NCBI RefSeq assembly: GCF_018129685.1
Contig: NZ_JAFCLG010000029.1
Span: 1 to 59,997 of the forward strand
Source: Bradyrhizobium manausense
GTDB taxonomy: Bacteria > Pseudomonadota > Alphaproteobacteria > Rhizobiales > Xanthobacteraceae
DNA: 59,997 nt
Reading direction: 5' to 3'
The stretch's first letter is position 1. Every line of letters starts with the position of its first letter. The notes under the pieces were generated by a model that saw only the letters and a list, made by a program, of their open reading frames with translations, did not search any database and was not told the DNA's origin. Made by a program: the position numbers and the translations under genes. Below are positions 35,844 through 44,902 of this stretch, in pieces.

Positions 35844-36965
35844 ATGACGCATATCAAGGAATTCGATGCTCTAAGAGGCGTTTTGTCGTTGTGGGTGATG
35901 CTCGGACATTGGGCAACAGCCGTAGGCCTCAGCTTTAGCCCGGTCCGTCCGGATTTGTACAATGTACTTGCCGTCGACGTGTTTTTCATTCTGAGCGGCT
36001 TTGTTATCTGTTCGCTTTGTTTGCGGACGAACGAGAATTATTCCGCCTATCTTTTGCGACGCGCCTTCCGCATTTTTCCGGCGTATCTCGTCGTGCTTGT
36101 TGGGTCGTGGGCATCGCTCGACAAATGCCTGGATATCCTGCGGCTCGCCCCTCCTACACCGACAAACCTGGAGCGAGTCCACTTCATTCAATCAGCCTTG
36201 GAACGCCCTCTTACCCACGTCGGAACACACCTGCTTCTTCTGCAGGGCGCCTTTCCTACAAGCTTCGACGCCACCCTCCCCTACACCATTGTTGGCCAGG
36301 CATGGAGCATCTCGGTCGAGTGGCAGTACTACATAATCGCACCAGCGCTGGTCGCATTGGTCTTCGGCAAATTTAGCTTGAAGCGGCTCGTGCTGTTGGG
36401 CCTGCTGGTCACTGCTTTTCGTTTCTACGGCCGCTTTGCCGGAGCAGCGTTTGTCGGCTCCCAGCTTCACCTGTTCGCGCTTGGCTTTCTGAGCCTCGCA
36501 GTCTGGACCAAGGCCAGTTCGAAGGAACACGTGTCCTTAGCGCAACTGCGTGCGGGCAGTTCATTGGCAGGCCTGTTTTTCAGCATATCATTCCCGCATG
36601 CACTACCGATCCTTGTTTGGATTGCAGCCCTTCATATCGCAATCGTTGGCGCCCGAAACGAAGTGGGTACGATAGAATGGATCATCTGCAGCGCGATGCG
36701 CCGGCCGACCCTGCAGTTTCTGGGCCGCATTTCCTATTCGCTTTACATCAGCCACATGCTCGTCTTGATGTTCTGCATGTCGGTCGCTGAAACCTTCGCA
36801 CGCCCCCCCCTAGCTTTTGCCGTATTGCTCCTGGTTCTGTTTGTTCCTCTTACCATTGCCGTTTCCGCAGTGTTTTTTAACCTGATTGAGCTGCCAGCCA
36901 TGAACCTCGCTCGCCGTCTGACCCGAGGATCCAAGGCTCGCACCCGCCCGATTGGCGCGTCGTAA
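35844..36965 (+). CDS. membrane acyltransferase, acyltransferase_3 family
   Basis: A 373-residue integral membrane protein: E-F-D-A-L-R-G-V-L-S-L-W-V-M-L-G-H-W (family histidine), F-F-I-L-S-G-F-V-I, R-R-A-F-R-I-F-P-A-Y, W-S-I-S-V-E-W-Q-Y-Y, and G-R-I-S-Y-S-L-Y-I-S-H near the C-terminus. It has about 10 helices and no SGNH domain. Such enzymes transfer acetyl or other acyl groups across the membrane to sugars. It is separate in sequence from the ExoZ-like protein at 33370. Its only close neighbour is the divergent epimerase. Confidence 0.83.
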   Translation: MTHIKEFDALRGVLSLWVMLGHWATAVGLSFSPVRPDLYNVLAVDVFFILSGFVICSLCLRTNENYSAYLLRRAFRIFPAYLVVLVGSWASLDKCLDILRLAPPTPTNLERVHFIQSALERPLTHVGTHLLLLQGAFPTSFDATLPYTIVGQAWSISVEWQYYIIAPALVALVFGKFSLKRLVLLGLLVTAFRFYGRFAGAAFVGSQLHLFALGFLSLAVWTKASSKEHVSLAQLRAGSSLAGLFFSISFPHALPILVWIAALHIAIVGARNEVGTIEWIICSAMRRPTLQFLGRISYSLYISHMLVLMFCMSVAETFARPPLAFAVLLLVLFVPLTIAVSAVFFNLIELPAMNLARRLTRGSKARTRPIGAS

Positions 36966-37113
36966 ACATTTCGCGATCGGAATTCAGTCCATTTGCGGTT
37001 CTGAGAAATCCAATTCTAGCGTCACGTTCGGGACCGGAGCCGGGCGTTTTTCACGCAGGGGGATGGGCAATAAGGGGATTGACCAAGCATAAAAGCTCTA
37101 ATAAAGTTTTACT

Positions 37114-37137
37114 CAAGGGGGGTATTCCCCTTGTGAG
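37114..37137 (+). promoter_or_regulatory. inverted repeat in the leader of the small RTX gene
   Basis: CAAGGGG and CCCCTTG flank a 6-base spacer, with CTC and GAG extending the match on each side after one offset base. It lies about 30 bases before the ATG at 37170, beyond the AAGGAAA ribosome binding site. It could be an operator or an mRNA leader hairpin. Confidence 0.35.
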
Positions 37138-37169
37138 CGCGCCCAGTTCTCTATTAAAGGAAATTAGCC

Positions 37170-37730
37170 ATGACCGTCGGTCCTCCGCAGACAATTGATA
37201 CAAATGGAAATTATAATGCGAGCACGGCGACACAGCCGATCGTTCCGTCATCGGTTACGATCAACGGTGGGCCTGCGGCGCAGAGCTTGACCGGTACGCC
37301 GGGCAATGACACCATTCACGGTGGCGGCGGCAATGATGCTCTGCATGGCGCCGCTGGCAACGATACCCTGGATGGCGGAACCGGCGTCAATTCGCTGTAC
37401 GGCGGTGCCGGAAGCGATCACTTCGTCATCAAGGCATCTGATTTGCTTGCGAACGCCAATGCCGGCATCACCGGAACCCAAGATGCGATTTACGACTTTT
37501 CGAACGCTGGCCATTGGTCGGCAACGGATAACGATTTCGTCGCCCTGAGCGGATTTGGCGCAGGCTCGACGATGACGTTCGCGCACTATGCGGGTAACGG
37601 TTCGGATCCCACCGCGCAGTACTATACCATTCACGACACGACCTCGGGGAATGATTATACGATCTACATTCATTCGCTTGATGGACAGCAGCTTTCAAAG
37701 GCCGCAGGCGATTTCCAGTTCTACGCCTAA
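37170..37730 (+). CDS. small RTX calcium-binding secreted protein (186 aa)
   Basis: Residues 40-85 hold RTX nonapeptide-type repeats (G-T-P-G-N-D-T-I-H-G-G-G-G-N-D-A-L, then G-N-D-T-L-D-G-G-T-G, G-G-A-G-S-D), which bind calcium and fold outside the cell. There is no Sec signal peptide. The C-terminus ends G-D-F-Q-F-Y-A, an acidic residue followed by hydrophobics, similar in type to the RTX-GH16 end. It sits directly upstream of an ABC exporter and a membrane-fusion gene and is their likely substrate. The ribosome binding site is AAGGAAA. A strong terminator follows, so the transporter genes have their own transcription start or depend on read-through. Confidence 0.85.
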   Translation: MTVGPPQTIDTNGNYNASTATQPIVPSSVTINGGPAAQSLTGTPGNDTIHGGGGNDALHGAAGNDTLDGGTGVNSLYGGAGSDHFVIKASDLLANANAGITGTQDAIYDFSNAGHWSATDNDFVALSGFGAGSTMTFAHYAGNGSDPTAQYYTIHDTTSGNDYTIYIHSLDGQQLSKAAGDFQFYA

Positions 37731-37766
37731 GCAGCGCGGGCTCTGGATTTAACTACATTGTTTGGT

Positions 37767-37802
37767 CCCCGCGCTACGAATCGCGTAGCGCGGGGATTTT
37801 TT
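37767..37802 (+). terminator. strong rho-independent terminator
   Basis: A perfect 12-base GC-rich stem (CCCCGCGCTACG / CGTAGCGCGGGG) with a 5-base loop is followed by ATTTTTTG. It lies 37 bases after the small RTX gene and separates it from the exporter gene. Confidence 0.9.
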
Positions 37803-37928
37803 GTTATGATACTTAGAGTCGGTTTCGACCCTCTGCGGTTCTTTGAGATTTTGGGTGCCAACATTCGTGTATTTTGAGCCTAGAAAGAAGTGCTGGTCGT
37901 TTAATATCAGCTGACTTAGAGTTTAATT

Positions 37929-39677
37929 ATGCAATCAAATAAGGGGTCGACGGAAATCTTGGAGGCGGTTAGGGCCTGTCGCGCGGCCTTTGTGGCGGTT
38001 GGACTCCTAAGCGCATGCATCAACGTTCTGTATCTGACCGGCTCATTTTTTATGTTGCAGGTCTATGACCGCGTCCTGACGAGTCAGAATGTTCCAACGC
38101 TGATCGGCCTCTGCGTCATTGCAGCATTTCTCTATGTCTTTCAGGGGGTACTCGACCTTTTGAGATCTCGCGTTCTGACGCGAATTGGGCGTTCAGTCGA
38201 TGACGCCCTGGCCGGCCGCGTTTGCGAAGCGTTGATGCGATTGCCATTGTTTGCGCAGATCAAAACTGAATCGCTTCAGCCCCTTCGCGACCTGGACCAC
38301 TTGCGGACTTTCTTGGCCGGCGCCGGGCCGTCCGCGCTGTGCGACGTCCCTTGGATGCCGATGTATTTGCTGATCTGCTTCGTCTTCCATTTTTGGATCG
38401 GCATAGCGGCATGCGTCGGCGGTATTATTCTTTTGGCGCTCACTATTGCTGCGCAGTACGCCTCCCGCAATCCTGCTAAACGCGTAGGCCAACTCTCCGT
38501 TTCACGCAGCCTAATTGCCGAGAGGGGTCTTCGCAATGCGGAGGCTCTGGAGGCTATGGGGATGGGCCGGAGCATTCGCGAAATCTGGGAGCAAGCTAAT
38601 CTAAAGTTCATGGATGCCAATCAGCAAATCACCGACATCACTAGCGGGCTTGGCGCTTTGACCCGGGCATGGCGCGCCGCGTTGCAGTCGGGCATCCTTG
38701 CAATCGGCGCATATCTTGTAATCCATCAGGAAGCTAGCGCAGGCATTATCATTGCCAGTTCGATACTGACATCCCGCGCGCTTGCGCCGCTTGAGATGGT
38801 CATTGCGCAGTGGAAACAATTCAGCTCGGCTAGAATGGCCTGGACCAGACTAAATGGTCTTCTTACCCAGGTGCCGCCGCTGCCTGACAGATTGCCTCTT
38901 TCCCCTCCTAAGGCCAGGCTTTCGGTCGAGGGCCTCGTGCTCTCCCCGCCCGGCATCCCCAAGGTGGTTGTCAGCGACGTCGGCTTCGAACTTTCGGCGG
39001 GGCAAGGGCTCGGCATCATTGGCACCAGTGCCTCCGGCAAGTCATCGCTCGTCAGAGCTCTTGTTGGCGTCTGGACGCCTATCCGCGGCAAGGTACGCTT
39101 GGACGGCGCGGCGCTGGATCAGTGGTCTCCAATCGAGCGAGGAACGCACATAGGTTACCTGCCGCAAGACGTCGAATTGTTTGACGGCAGCGTTGCTCAG
39201 AATATCTCGCGATTTGAACAACACGCCGATCCAAAGATGATTCGGAATGCCGCGGCGGCGGCGGGCGTTCATGATATGATCTTGGGGCTACCCGAGGGGT
39301 ACTCGACTCAGATCGGCGAGGGTGGTCAAGCCCTGTCGGCAGGACAGCGGCAGCGCCTCGCGTTGGCACGCGCGCTATTTCGCGACCCCTTCCTTGTCGT
39401 CCTCGACGAACCAAATTCCAATTTGGATGCCGACGGTGAAGCTGCCCTCACGCGCGCAGTTGAGGGCATTCGTGAGCGCGGTGGCATCGTGATTGTTGTC
39501 GCGCATCGCGCAAGTGCTCTAGCCGGTCTCGATAGCTTGCTTTTGATGGCAAACGGAAGGCTTCAGGCATTCGGCGAAAAGAACCAGGTTCTCGCACGTC
39601 TTTCGCGCCCGCCGTCCGAGCAAGTCACAGCACCTGCCGCGATACGACGAATTAATACGATCGGCCAGGTGAGCTAA
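37929..39677 (+). CDS. type I secretion ABC transporter (PrtD-like)
   Basis: A 582-residue exporter half-transporter. The N-terminal 300 residues contain about 5-6 membrane segments; the C-terminal ATP-binding domain has Walker A G-T-S-A-S-G-K-S-S, signature L-S-A-G-Q-R-Q-R-L-A-L-A, Walker B F-L-V-V-L-D-E-P and the H-loop V-V-A-H-R. It lacks the extra N-terminal C39 domain of HlyB, which fits the PrtD/HasD type. It should energise export of the RTX proteins with the membrane-fusion partner 46 bases downstream. No TolC-type outer-membrane partner is in the window. Confidence 0.9.
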   Translation: MQSNKGSTEILEAVRACRAAFVAVGLLSACINVLYLTGSFFMLQVYDRVLTSQNVPTLIGLCVIAAFLYVFQGVLDLLRSRVLTRIGRSVDDALAGRVCEALMRLPLFAQIKTESLQPLRDLDHLRTFLAGAGPSALCDVPWMPMYLLICFVFHFWIGIAACVGGIILLALTIAAQYASRNPAKRVGQLSVSRSLIAERGLRNAEALEAMGMGRSIREIWEQANLKFMDANQQITDITSGLGALTRAWRAALQSGILAIGAYLVIHQEASAGIIIASSILTSRALAPLEMVIAQWKQFSSARMAWTRLNGLLTQVPPLPDRLPLSPPKARLSVEGLVLSPPGIPKVVVSDVGFELSAGQGLGIIGTSASGKSSLVRALVGVWTPIRGKVRLDGAALDQWSPIERGTHIGYLPQDVELFDGSVAQNISRFEQHADPKMIRNAAAAAGVHDMILGLPEGYSTQIGEGGQALSAGQRQRLALARALFRDPFLVVLDEPNSNLDADGEAALTRAVEGIRERGGIVIVVAHRASALAGLDSLLLMANGRLQAFGEKNQVLARLSRPPSEQVTAPAAIRRINTIGQVS

Positions 39678-39723
39678 AGCAAACCTATGCCGAGTCTGAA
39701 AACTCATTTTTCGTAAGCTGCTC

Positions 39724-41022
39724 ATGTCAACAACTGATACATCGCTAAGACGTCACATCATAGCCACCTTAGTTTCCGTCAGCTTCCTGGTGCTCGGGGC
39801 CGGCGGATGGGCGGCAACTGCCAAGCTGTCCGGAGCGGTCATCGCTGAGGGCTCTCTCGTCGTCGATAGTAGCACGAAGAAAGTGCAGCATCCAACCGGC
39901 GGCATTGTCGCCCAGCTCAACGTGCAGGAAGGTGACAAAGTAAAAGCCGGCGATGTACTTCTGCGCCTGGACCCGACCCAAACGCAATCGAGCCTGGCGA
40001 TTGTAGTCCAAAGCCTAAACGAGCTTCGTGCCAGGAAGGCGCGCCTGATAGCCGAGCGCGATGACCAACAATCGATCGCATTTCCGCAAGATCTTAAGAA
40101 CGAAAGCGCGAAACACCCGGAGGTGGCACAACTCCTCGTGAGCGAACAACGCTTTTTTGAGCTTCGGGCGGCCGCCAGAGCCGGCCAAAAAGCTCAGCTG
40201 CGAGAAAAAATTAAGCAGCTTCAGCTGCAGGTGGAGGGGCAGACCCGGCAAGCGACAGCGAAGCAGAAGGAGACCGATCTTGTCACACGCGAGCTAATCG
40301 GTGTGCGAGACCTTTATAGTAAGGGCTTGATCCAATTGCCGCGTTTGACGCAGCTTGAAAGAGACGATGCCAGGCTGGAAGGTGAGTATGGTCAACTCAT
40401 GTCGTCCGTGGCCGAGGCGCGAGGCAAAATGGTCGAGACCGAGCTTCAAATCATCCAAGTCGATCAAGACCTGCGAAGCGAGGATGCCAAGGACCTCCAC
40501 GAAACGGAATCGAAAATAGCAGAACAGACCGAGAAGCGAATTGCCGCCGAGGATCTGCTTAATCGCATCGACATTCGAGCCCCAGCGGATGGCATTGTCT
40601 ACCAGCTTACCGCCCACACGGTCGGCGGAACGGTGGACAAGGGGGAGCCGATCATGATGATCGTTCCCGTCAATGACAGGTTGACAGTCGAAGCACGAAT
40701 TCCCCCCAAGAGCATCGATCAGGTGCACGTTGGACAACGCTCGAACTTGCGGTTCACAGCCTTCAATCAGCGCACAACACCTGAGATTTTTGGATCGGTG
40801 AGCCTTGTAGCCGCCGATGCTGCGACTGACCAGAAAAGCGGAGCGTCATACTATACAATCAGAATTGAAATTTCACCCGAGGAATTAGCCAAGCTTGGCG
40901 AGGTAAAGCTCGTTCCCGGAATGCCCGTCGAAGCTTTTGTGCAAACCGACGCACGGACGATGGCCTCCTATCTGGTCAAGCCGATCGCGGATCAGCTCAC
41001 TAGAGCATTCAGGGAACACTAA
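39724..41022 (+). CDS. type I secretion membrane-fusion protein (HlyD/PrtE-like)
   Basis: A 432-residue protein. One N-terminal membrane helix (about residues 12-34) is followed by a biotinyl-lipoyl-like half (G-G-I-V-A-Q-L-N-V-Q-E-G-D-K-V-K-A-G-D), a long coiled-coil hairpin (about 95-265) and a second lipoyl half (R-A-P-A-D-G-I-V), then a C-terminal beta domain ending with I-P-G-M-P-V-E-like V-P-G-M-P-V-E-A-F-V-Q. It bridges the inner-membrane exporter to an outer-membrane channel. The C-terminal 50 residues closely match the second, partial gene at the right edge of the window. The 3' end overlaps the convergent acyltransferase gene by 14 bases. Confidence 0.9.
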   Translation: MSTTDTSLRRHIIATLVSVSFLVLGAGGWAATAKLSGAVIAEGSLVVDSSTKKVQHPTGGIVAQLNVQEGDKVKAGDVLLRLDPTQTQSSLAIVVQSLNELRARKARLIAERDDQQSIAFPQDLKNESAKHPEVAQLLVSEQRFFELRAAARAGQKAQLREKIKQLQLQVEGQTRQATAKQKETDLVTRELIGVRDLYSKGLIQLPRLTQLERDDARLEGEYGQLMSSVAEARGKMVETELQIIQVDQDLRSEDAKDLHETESKIAEQTEKRIAAEDLLNRIDIRAPADGIVYQLTAHTVGGTVDKGEPIMMIVPVNDRLTVEARIPPKSIDQVHVGQRSNLRFTAFNQRTTPEIFGSVSLVAADAATDQKSGASYYTIRIEISPEELAKLGEVKLVPGMPVEAFVQTDARTMASYLVKPIADQLTRAFREH

Positions 41023-42898
41023 ACCGGCGGCCCTGCGCTTGCGGGAACTTTTTTGGAAAATAAGATTGAACCGCCATACTCGATCCGACCGTGGAGAGGT
41101 GTCCAAAATCTGAGAAGAGGTACTGACCTTCTTTTCGATATGGACAGACTTCTTGATCCGCACATAGAGACTGCAGAGGGTCAATGAACGTGGCCTTGCC
41201 TTTAACGACCTTCCGCAACTCATCATTGAATCCCGAAGGAACGACTATTCTCCAAGAGTCCGTCGTGTTTGCCGCAAATGCCTGTGCGCGATAGCCGATA
41301 ACGCGAACGTCTGCGGGAAATTCCGGAGACTGCCCGATTACATAAACGCCGACCTTCATCTTGGAAAGCTCATCTAGCGTGCTCTCCAAAGCTCCTACAC
41401 CGCCCCTAGCCCGCAGATCGATCCATCGCGCCGACAGGACCACTGCTACCACCCCAAGCTCCTTGATTAATTCAATCGCGTGCCGGTTAAAGTCGGCGCA
41501 TTGCGGCTGCGCGTAGGAGTAATACGTCAAGACCGGAGGACACCCAGCAGAGGTGTACTGGAAGACGGAAACATCAAAAGAGTTTTCCTGTAATCGGATG
41601 CCAGGAACATACTGCGCTGCAAATGAATCGCCCCACAACAGCACCCGTCCAGCCGCACCATGCGTTAACTGACATCGCTCTGTCGACCATCGTCGGTAGT
41701 CTTCGTGAGGTTCAAAGAAACAGCTCCCCTCGTTCCAGCGATGCTGGCTCGAGCCTCTAGCCTCATACCTAGGAAACCGTCCTGGGAAACCCTGCTCGAC
41801 CACCCCCGCAGCCCCTATGCCGAAGAAGACCAGTAGCAAGGCGAGTCCGGCGAACAAAGTCTGAGCATTTGAGCGCCAGAAATGAGGACGACGAAAGGGT
41901 TGCTCAACGTACTTCCAAGAGAGAGCTCCTAACAGAATGCTGGCAGTAACCAAAGTAACGCTCTGAGCTAATGTCAGAGGCTCAAGAGTCTCGGAGCGCA
42001 CGAGAACAGCTAAGGGCCAATGTACGAGATAGACGGAATATGAAATCTTCCCAATCCAAACGACGGGCGCAGAGGACAAGGCGGTCGAGATCCAGGTTCG
42101 GGGCGCGGCGGTTCCGGAGAAGATGAGAAGTCCCGCGCCGAAGCACGGAAGGGCGGCGTTGAAACCGGGAAATGGCGTGGATTCGTCAAATGAAAAGACT
42201 GCATATGCGATGAAAAGCGCGCCCGTGAGCGCAGCAGCCTCCGCCGAGCGCCGGCCCAGTACGATGCGTTCCGAAAACAGCGCGAGCAGGGTCCCTATGA
42301 GCAATTCCCAGGCTCGCGTAGGCAAGAGGTAGAAATTGGCACTGGCGGCATATCGGGTGGCGTAGAGGCTCAATCCAAAGCTTAAGATCGCAGCCAAGCC
42401 AAAAGCGATGAGCCAACGCGATCTGATCCAGATGTAAGTGACGTAGACCGCGAGGGGGATGAATACGTAATACTGCTCCTCCACAGACAGAGACCAAGTA
42501 TGGAGCAACGGACGGGTCGAGGAGTCGGCAGCGAAGTATGATGAACTCTTCCAGAAATAGACATTCGACAGGAACGCGGCGCTCGCCATCATGCTCCGCG
42601 AGAGATCAACCATCGCCTCGGGAAGAAGAACGAAGTAGGCAGCAACGAAAGTCGCTAAAATCGTGACAGCTAAGGCGGGAAAAATGCGCCTAATGCGCTT
42701 TACGTAAAATCTGAATATCGAGAACCGTCCCGCCTCGAGATCGTCCTTCAAACCCAGCGTGATCACGAAGCCAGAAATTACAAAAAAGATATCCACCCCG
42801 ACGTAGCCACCGGAGAAGCCGGGAAAGCCTGAGTGGAAGAGCACGACAGGAACCACGGCAGCGGCTCGCAAGCCGTCGATGTCGGCGCGATACTTCAT
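41009..42898 (-). CDS. OatA-like acyltransferase with C-terminal SGNH domain
   Basis: A 629-residue protein. Residues 1-350 are an acyltransferase_3 membrane domain (Y-R-A-D-I-D-G-L-R-A-A-A-V-V-P-V-V-L-F-H, then W-S-L-S-V-E-E-Q-Y-Y and about 10 helices). The C-terminal part (about 400-629) is a periplasmic SGNH-type domain with L-L-W-G-D-S-F-A-A-Q and a C-terminal D-x-x-H (S-D-F-G-H). This two-part layout is that of OatA-type O-acetyltransferases. It probably acetylates polysaccharide or another envelope glycan. ATG 42898 gives the usual family N-terminus. Confidence 0.87.
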   Translation of the reverse strand: MKYRADIDGLRAAAVVPVVLFHSGFPGFSGGYVGVDIFFVISGFVITLGLKDDLEAGRFSIFRFYVKRIRRIFPALAVTILATFVAAYFVLLPEAMVDLSRSMMASAAFLSNVYFWKSSSYFAADSSTRPLLHTWSLSVEEQYYVFIPLAVYVTYIWIRSRWLIAFGLAAILSFGLSLYATRYAASANFYLLPTRAWELLIGTLLALFSERIVLGRRSAEAAALTGALFIAYAVFSFDESTPFPGFNAALPCFGAGLLIFSGTAAPRTWISTALSSAPVVWIGKISYSVYLVHWPLAVLVRSETLEPLTLAQSVTLVTASILLGALSWKYVEQPFRRPHFWRSNAQTLFAGLALLLVFFGIGAAGVVEQGFPGRFPRYEARGSSQHRWNEGSCFFEPHEDYRRWSTERCQLTHGAAGRVLLWGDSFAAQYVPGIRLQENSFDVSVFQYTSAGCPPVLTYYSYAQPQCADFNRHAIELIKELGVVAVVLSARWIDLRARGGVGALESTLDELSKMKVGVYVIGQSPEFPADVRVIGYRAQAFAANTTDSWRIVVPSGFNDELRKVVKGKATFIDPLQSLCADQEVCPYRKEGQYLFSDFGHLSTVGSSMAVQSYFPKKFPQAQGRRFSVP

Positions 42899-43133
42899 TC
42901 ACCATGGCCTCGTGACAGGGTTCCCAATGCTTATGCTTGATTGCAAGTCGGCGCCCTAAAGGGGCTGTCTGTCGGTGCCATTGTGCGCCTTCCAGACACG
43001 GTCAAACAAAACCCTCTCGGCTCGGTCTGTCGGATTGCAATCTCGCCGTCTGCACTTCAGAATGCCCCGCCACACACACTGGCTGTGTCGATCGTTCCAA
43101 TCCACCGAGTACCCCCGAAATAGGACGGCTTGG

Positions 43134-43559
43134 ATGCATATGAAGCATCTTCCTTGGTTGCTCGTCTTGATAACGGCCCCTGCTCTTCTCTTCAACACTC
43201 AGGGACTTTGCCAAATCGTATCGCCACCAATCGTCGGCGGGACCGGGGGGCTTTCAGTCTCAACCGACAGAGGCCGTTTTGACGCCGCCGGCCCACCGCG
43301 CCAACACAAATCCCCAGATAACACGCCATGCATAAAGGTACACGGCCTTTCGCGACGGGAGATTGTCAATCCTACGATCTATGAACATGTGCTGATACTC
43401 GAGAATGCTTGCAGCCAACCGATAAAGCTCCGATTGTGCTACTATCCATCGACTGATTGTATCAGCACGACCGTCACTGCATATTCTCGCCGACAGCAAA
43501 TTCTGGGCATAGCTCCAAATACGCCAGATTTCCGATATGCATATACGGAAGACTTTTGA
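43134..43559 (+). CDS. small secreted protein, first gene of the binding-protein operon
   Basis: A 141-residue protein with a signal peptide (about residues 3-26, ending L-C-Q). The mature part has four or five cysteines (T-P-C-I-K, N-A-C-S, R-L-C-Y, T-D-C-I), suggesting disulfides in the periplasm. ATG 43134 has AGGACGG 5 bases upstream; ATG 43140 is an alternative. The family is unknown to me. It is followed after 17 bases by the binding-protein gene, and the two probably share a transcript. An ATTGCAAT palindrome lies about 93 bases before the start. Confidence 0.55.
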   Translation: MHMKHLPWLLVLITAPALLFNTQGLCQIVSPPIVGGTGGLSVSTDRGRFDAAGPPRQHKSPDNTPCIKVHGLSRREIVNPTIYEHVLILENACSQPIKLRLCYYPSTDCISTTVTAYSRRQQILGIAPNTPDFRYAYTEDF

Positions 43560-43576
43560 GAGCGCGCGCCGGCCCC

Positions 43577-44608
43577 ATGGCGAGAGTTGAAAGAATCCGT
43601 TTTGCGTGGCCTTATCGCTGGCTTTTTCTGCTGGCCGCTTTTTGTTGTGCGCCTCTGCCATCGTATGCGACCGATGTTGTTTTTCTTAAGCTAGTAGATC
43701 AAACTGTTCCCTCTATCGCCGGGCTCCTTCGCGCAGATCAGATGGGGGCATTCCGGGACGAAGCCATCGCATTGAATATTGTCGGCGACGGCTCGGAAAA
43801 TGATCTGAGGAAAGACATCTCCAGAGTAGAAGTATACTTGTTGCCCGCCGACAAATTTCTGTCGATGCGAGCGAAGGGAATAAAGCTGACCAGTTTTGCG
43901 GTTAACGCGGCTGACAGTGCGGTTAGACTGTATTTTCGGAGAGGTTCCGGTGTTCACGCTCTATCCGATCTCACAGGTCGATCGATCGGCTGTCGGTGCA
44001 CGACGAGCGAAACCATCGTGCTTGAATTACTGCTCGAAAAGAATGGCATTTCAAAATCAGGATTGACGGAGGTCCCGCATAGTGGACCTGATCAACTTCT
44101 TACCGGTGGTGTCGATGTGTTGATTGCAAGTGTCGGATTCGATGCCCCACCAGAGCAGGAGGCGAAACTCAATATGCAGGCCTCCGCTAGCGCCCTCTCC
44201 GCCGCTCAAATCGACTCGCTGGACCCCAGAAGCTTCGGTGTGCACGTGCCTGGGACCTTCTTCGCGACAAGTGAAGAAACACTGCGGAAAGACCCCTCCG
44301 TAATCGTTCGCTTCCTGCGGGCAGTGATAAAGGGTTGGGAGAACGTTTACGAAGATACAAATGCATCTGCGAAGCTTCTCTCCGAGAGAGCACCTCAACT
44401 GACCCGAGCCTCCTTGCAGAGTACCCTGGATCTACAGCGTGATTACATACTTCCGGGCGGGCAGCGCTTTGGGGAGACGTCGAGGTCCAAATTGGGGGAA
44501 CTTTATTCATTCATGCTCCGTCGACGCCTTCTGCCGGCCGCGATCGACCTTCTCGGAGCCATTGATGAGCGACCATTGCTGGATGCCTATCGTCGACCAA
44601 GGGAGTGA
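43577..44608 (+). CDS. orphan NMT1/THI5-like periplasmic binding protein
   Basis: A 343-residue protein with a signal peptide (about residues 1-31, S-Y-A). The two-lobe pattern of NMT1/SsuA-type solute-binding proteins is visible: an opening with I-A-G-L-L-R-A-D-Q-M-G-A-F-R-D-E-A-I, a hinge-like L-S-D-L-T-G-R-S-I-G-C, D-V-L-I-A-S-V-G-F-D-A-P-P, then the C-terminal F-L-R-A-V-I-K-G-W. Such proteins bind pyrimidines, sulfonates or related ligands for ABC importers. No permease or ATPase gene is nearby, so it may act as a sensor or partner of an unlinked importer. A pair of cysteines (G-C-R-C) is unusual for the family. Confidence 0.65.
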   Translation: MARVERIRFAWPYRWLFLLAAFCCAPLPSYATDVVFLKLVDQTVPSIAGLLRADQMGAFRDEAIALNIVGDGSENDLRKDISRVEVYLLPADKFLSMRAKGIKLTSFAVNAADSAVRLYFRRGSGVHALSDLTGRSIGCRCTTSETIVLELLLEKNGISKSGLTEVPHSGPDQLLTGGVDVLIASVGFDAPPEQEAKLNMQASASALSAAQIDSLDPRSFGVHVPGTFFATSEETLRKDPSVIVRFLRAVIKGWENVYEDTNASAKLLSERAPQLTRASLQSTLDLQRDYILPGGQRFGETSRSKLGELYSFMLRRRLLPAAIDLLGAIDERPLLDAYRRPRE

Positions 44609-44611
44609 CAT

Positions 44612-44896
44612 ATGGTATTGAGGGTAGCGATTTCCGTTTTTGCAAGCGGAGTATTGGCACTATTCGCAAACGACGCGGTAGCCTCCTGTACCTGCAGCTG
44701 CAACGATGGCCGAGTGCAGGCAATCTGCACGAGTTCTTTTGATATTCGGCCAATTTGTCCAGCAGTGCCCTGCGCACCTCGCATAGGAGCCAGCCAGGTC
44801 ACCCCGGTCGGCCCCCCTGGCACGAAAGGCTCTTGCCGGGATGAGCGCGTCTGCGACGCCTTCCAGCGCTGCGAGTGGAAATCGAGCTGCCGGTGA
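44612..44896 (+). CDS. small cysteine-rich secreted protein (94 aa)
   Basis: Begins 3 bases after the binding-protein stop. A signal peptide (about residues 1-24, ending A-V-A-S) is followed by a 70-residue mature part with ten cysteines (C-T-C-S-C at the N-terminus, then spaced singles to the end), suggesting a compact disulfide-linked domain. The family is unknown. The tight spacing makes it the third gene of an operon with the secreted protein and the binding protein. Its stop is 6 bases from that of the convergent gene at 44903. Confidence 0.6.
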   Translation: MVLRVAISVFASGVLALFANDAVASCTCSCNDGRVQAICTSSFDIRPICPAVPCAPRIGASQVTPVGPPGTKGSCRDERVCDAFQRCEWKSSCR

Positions 44897-44902
44897 CTTT
44901 TA

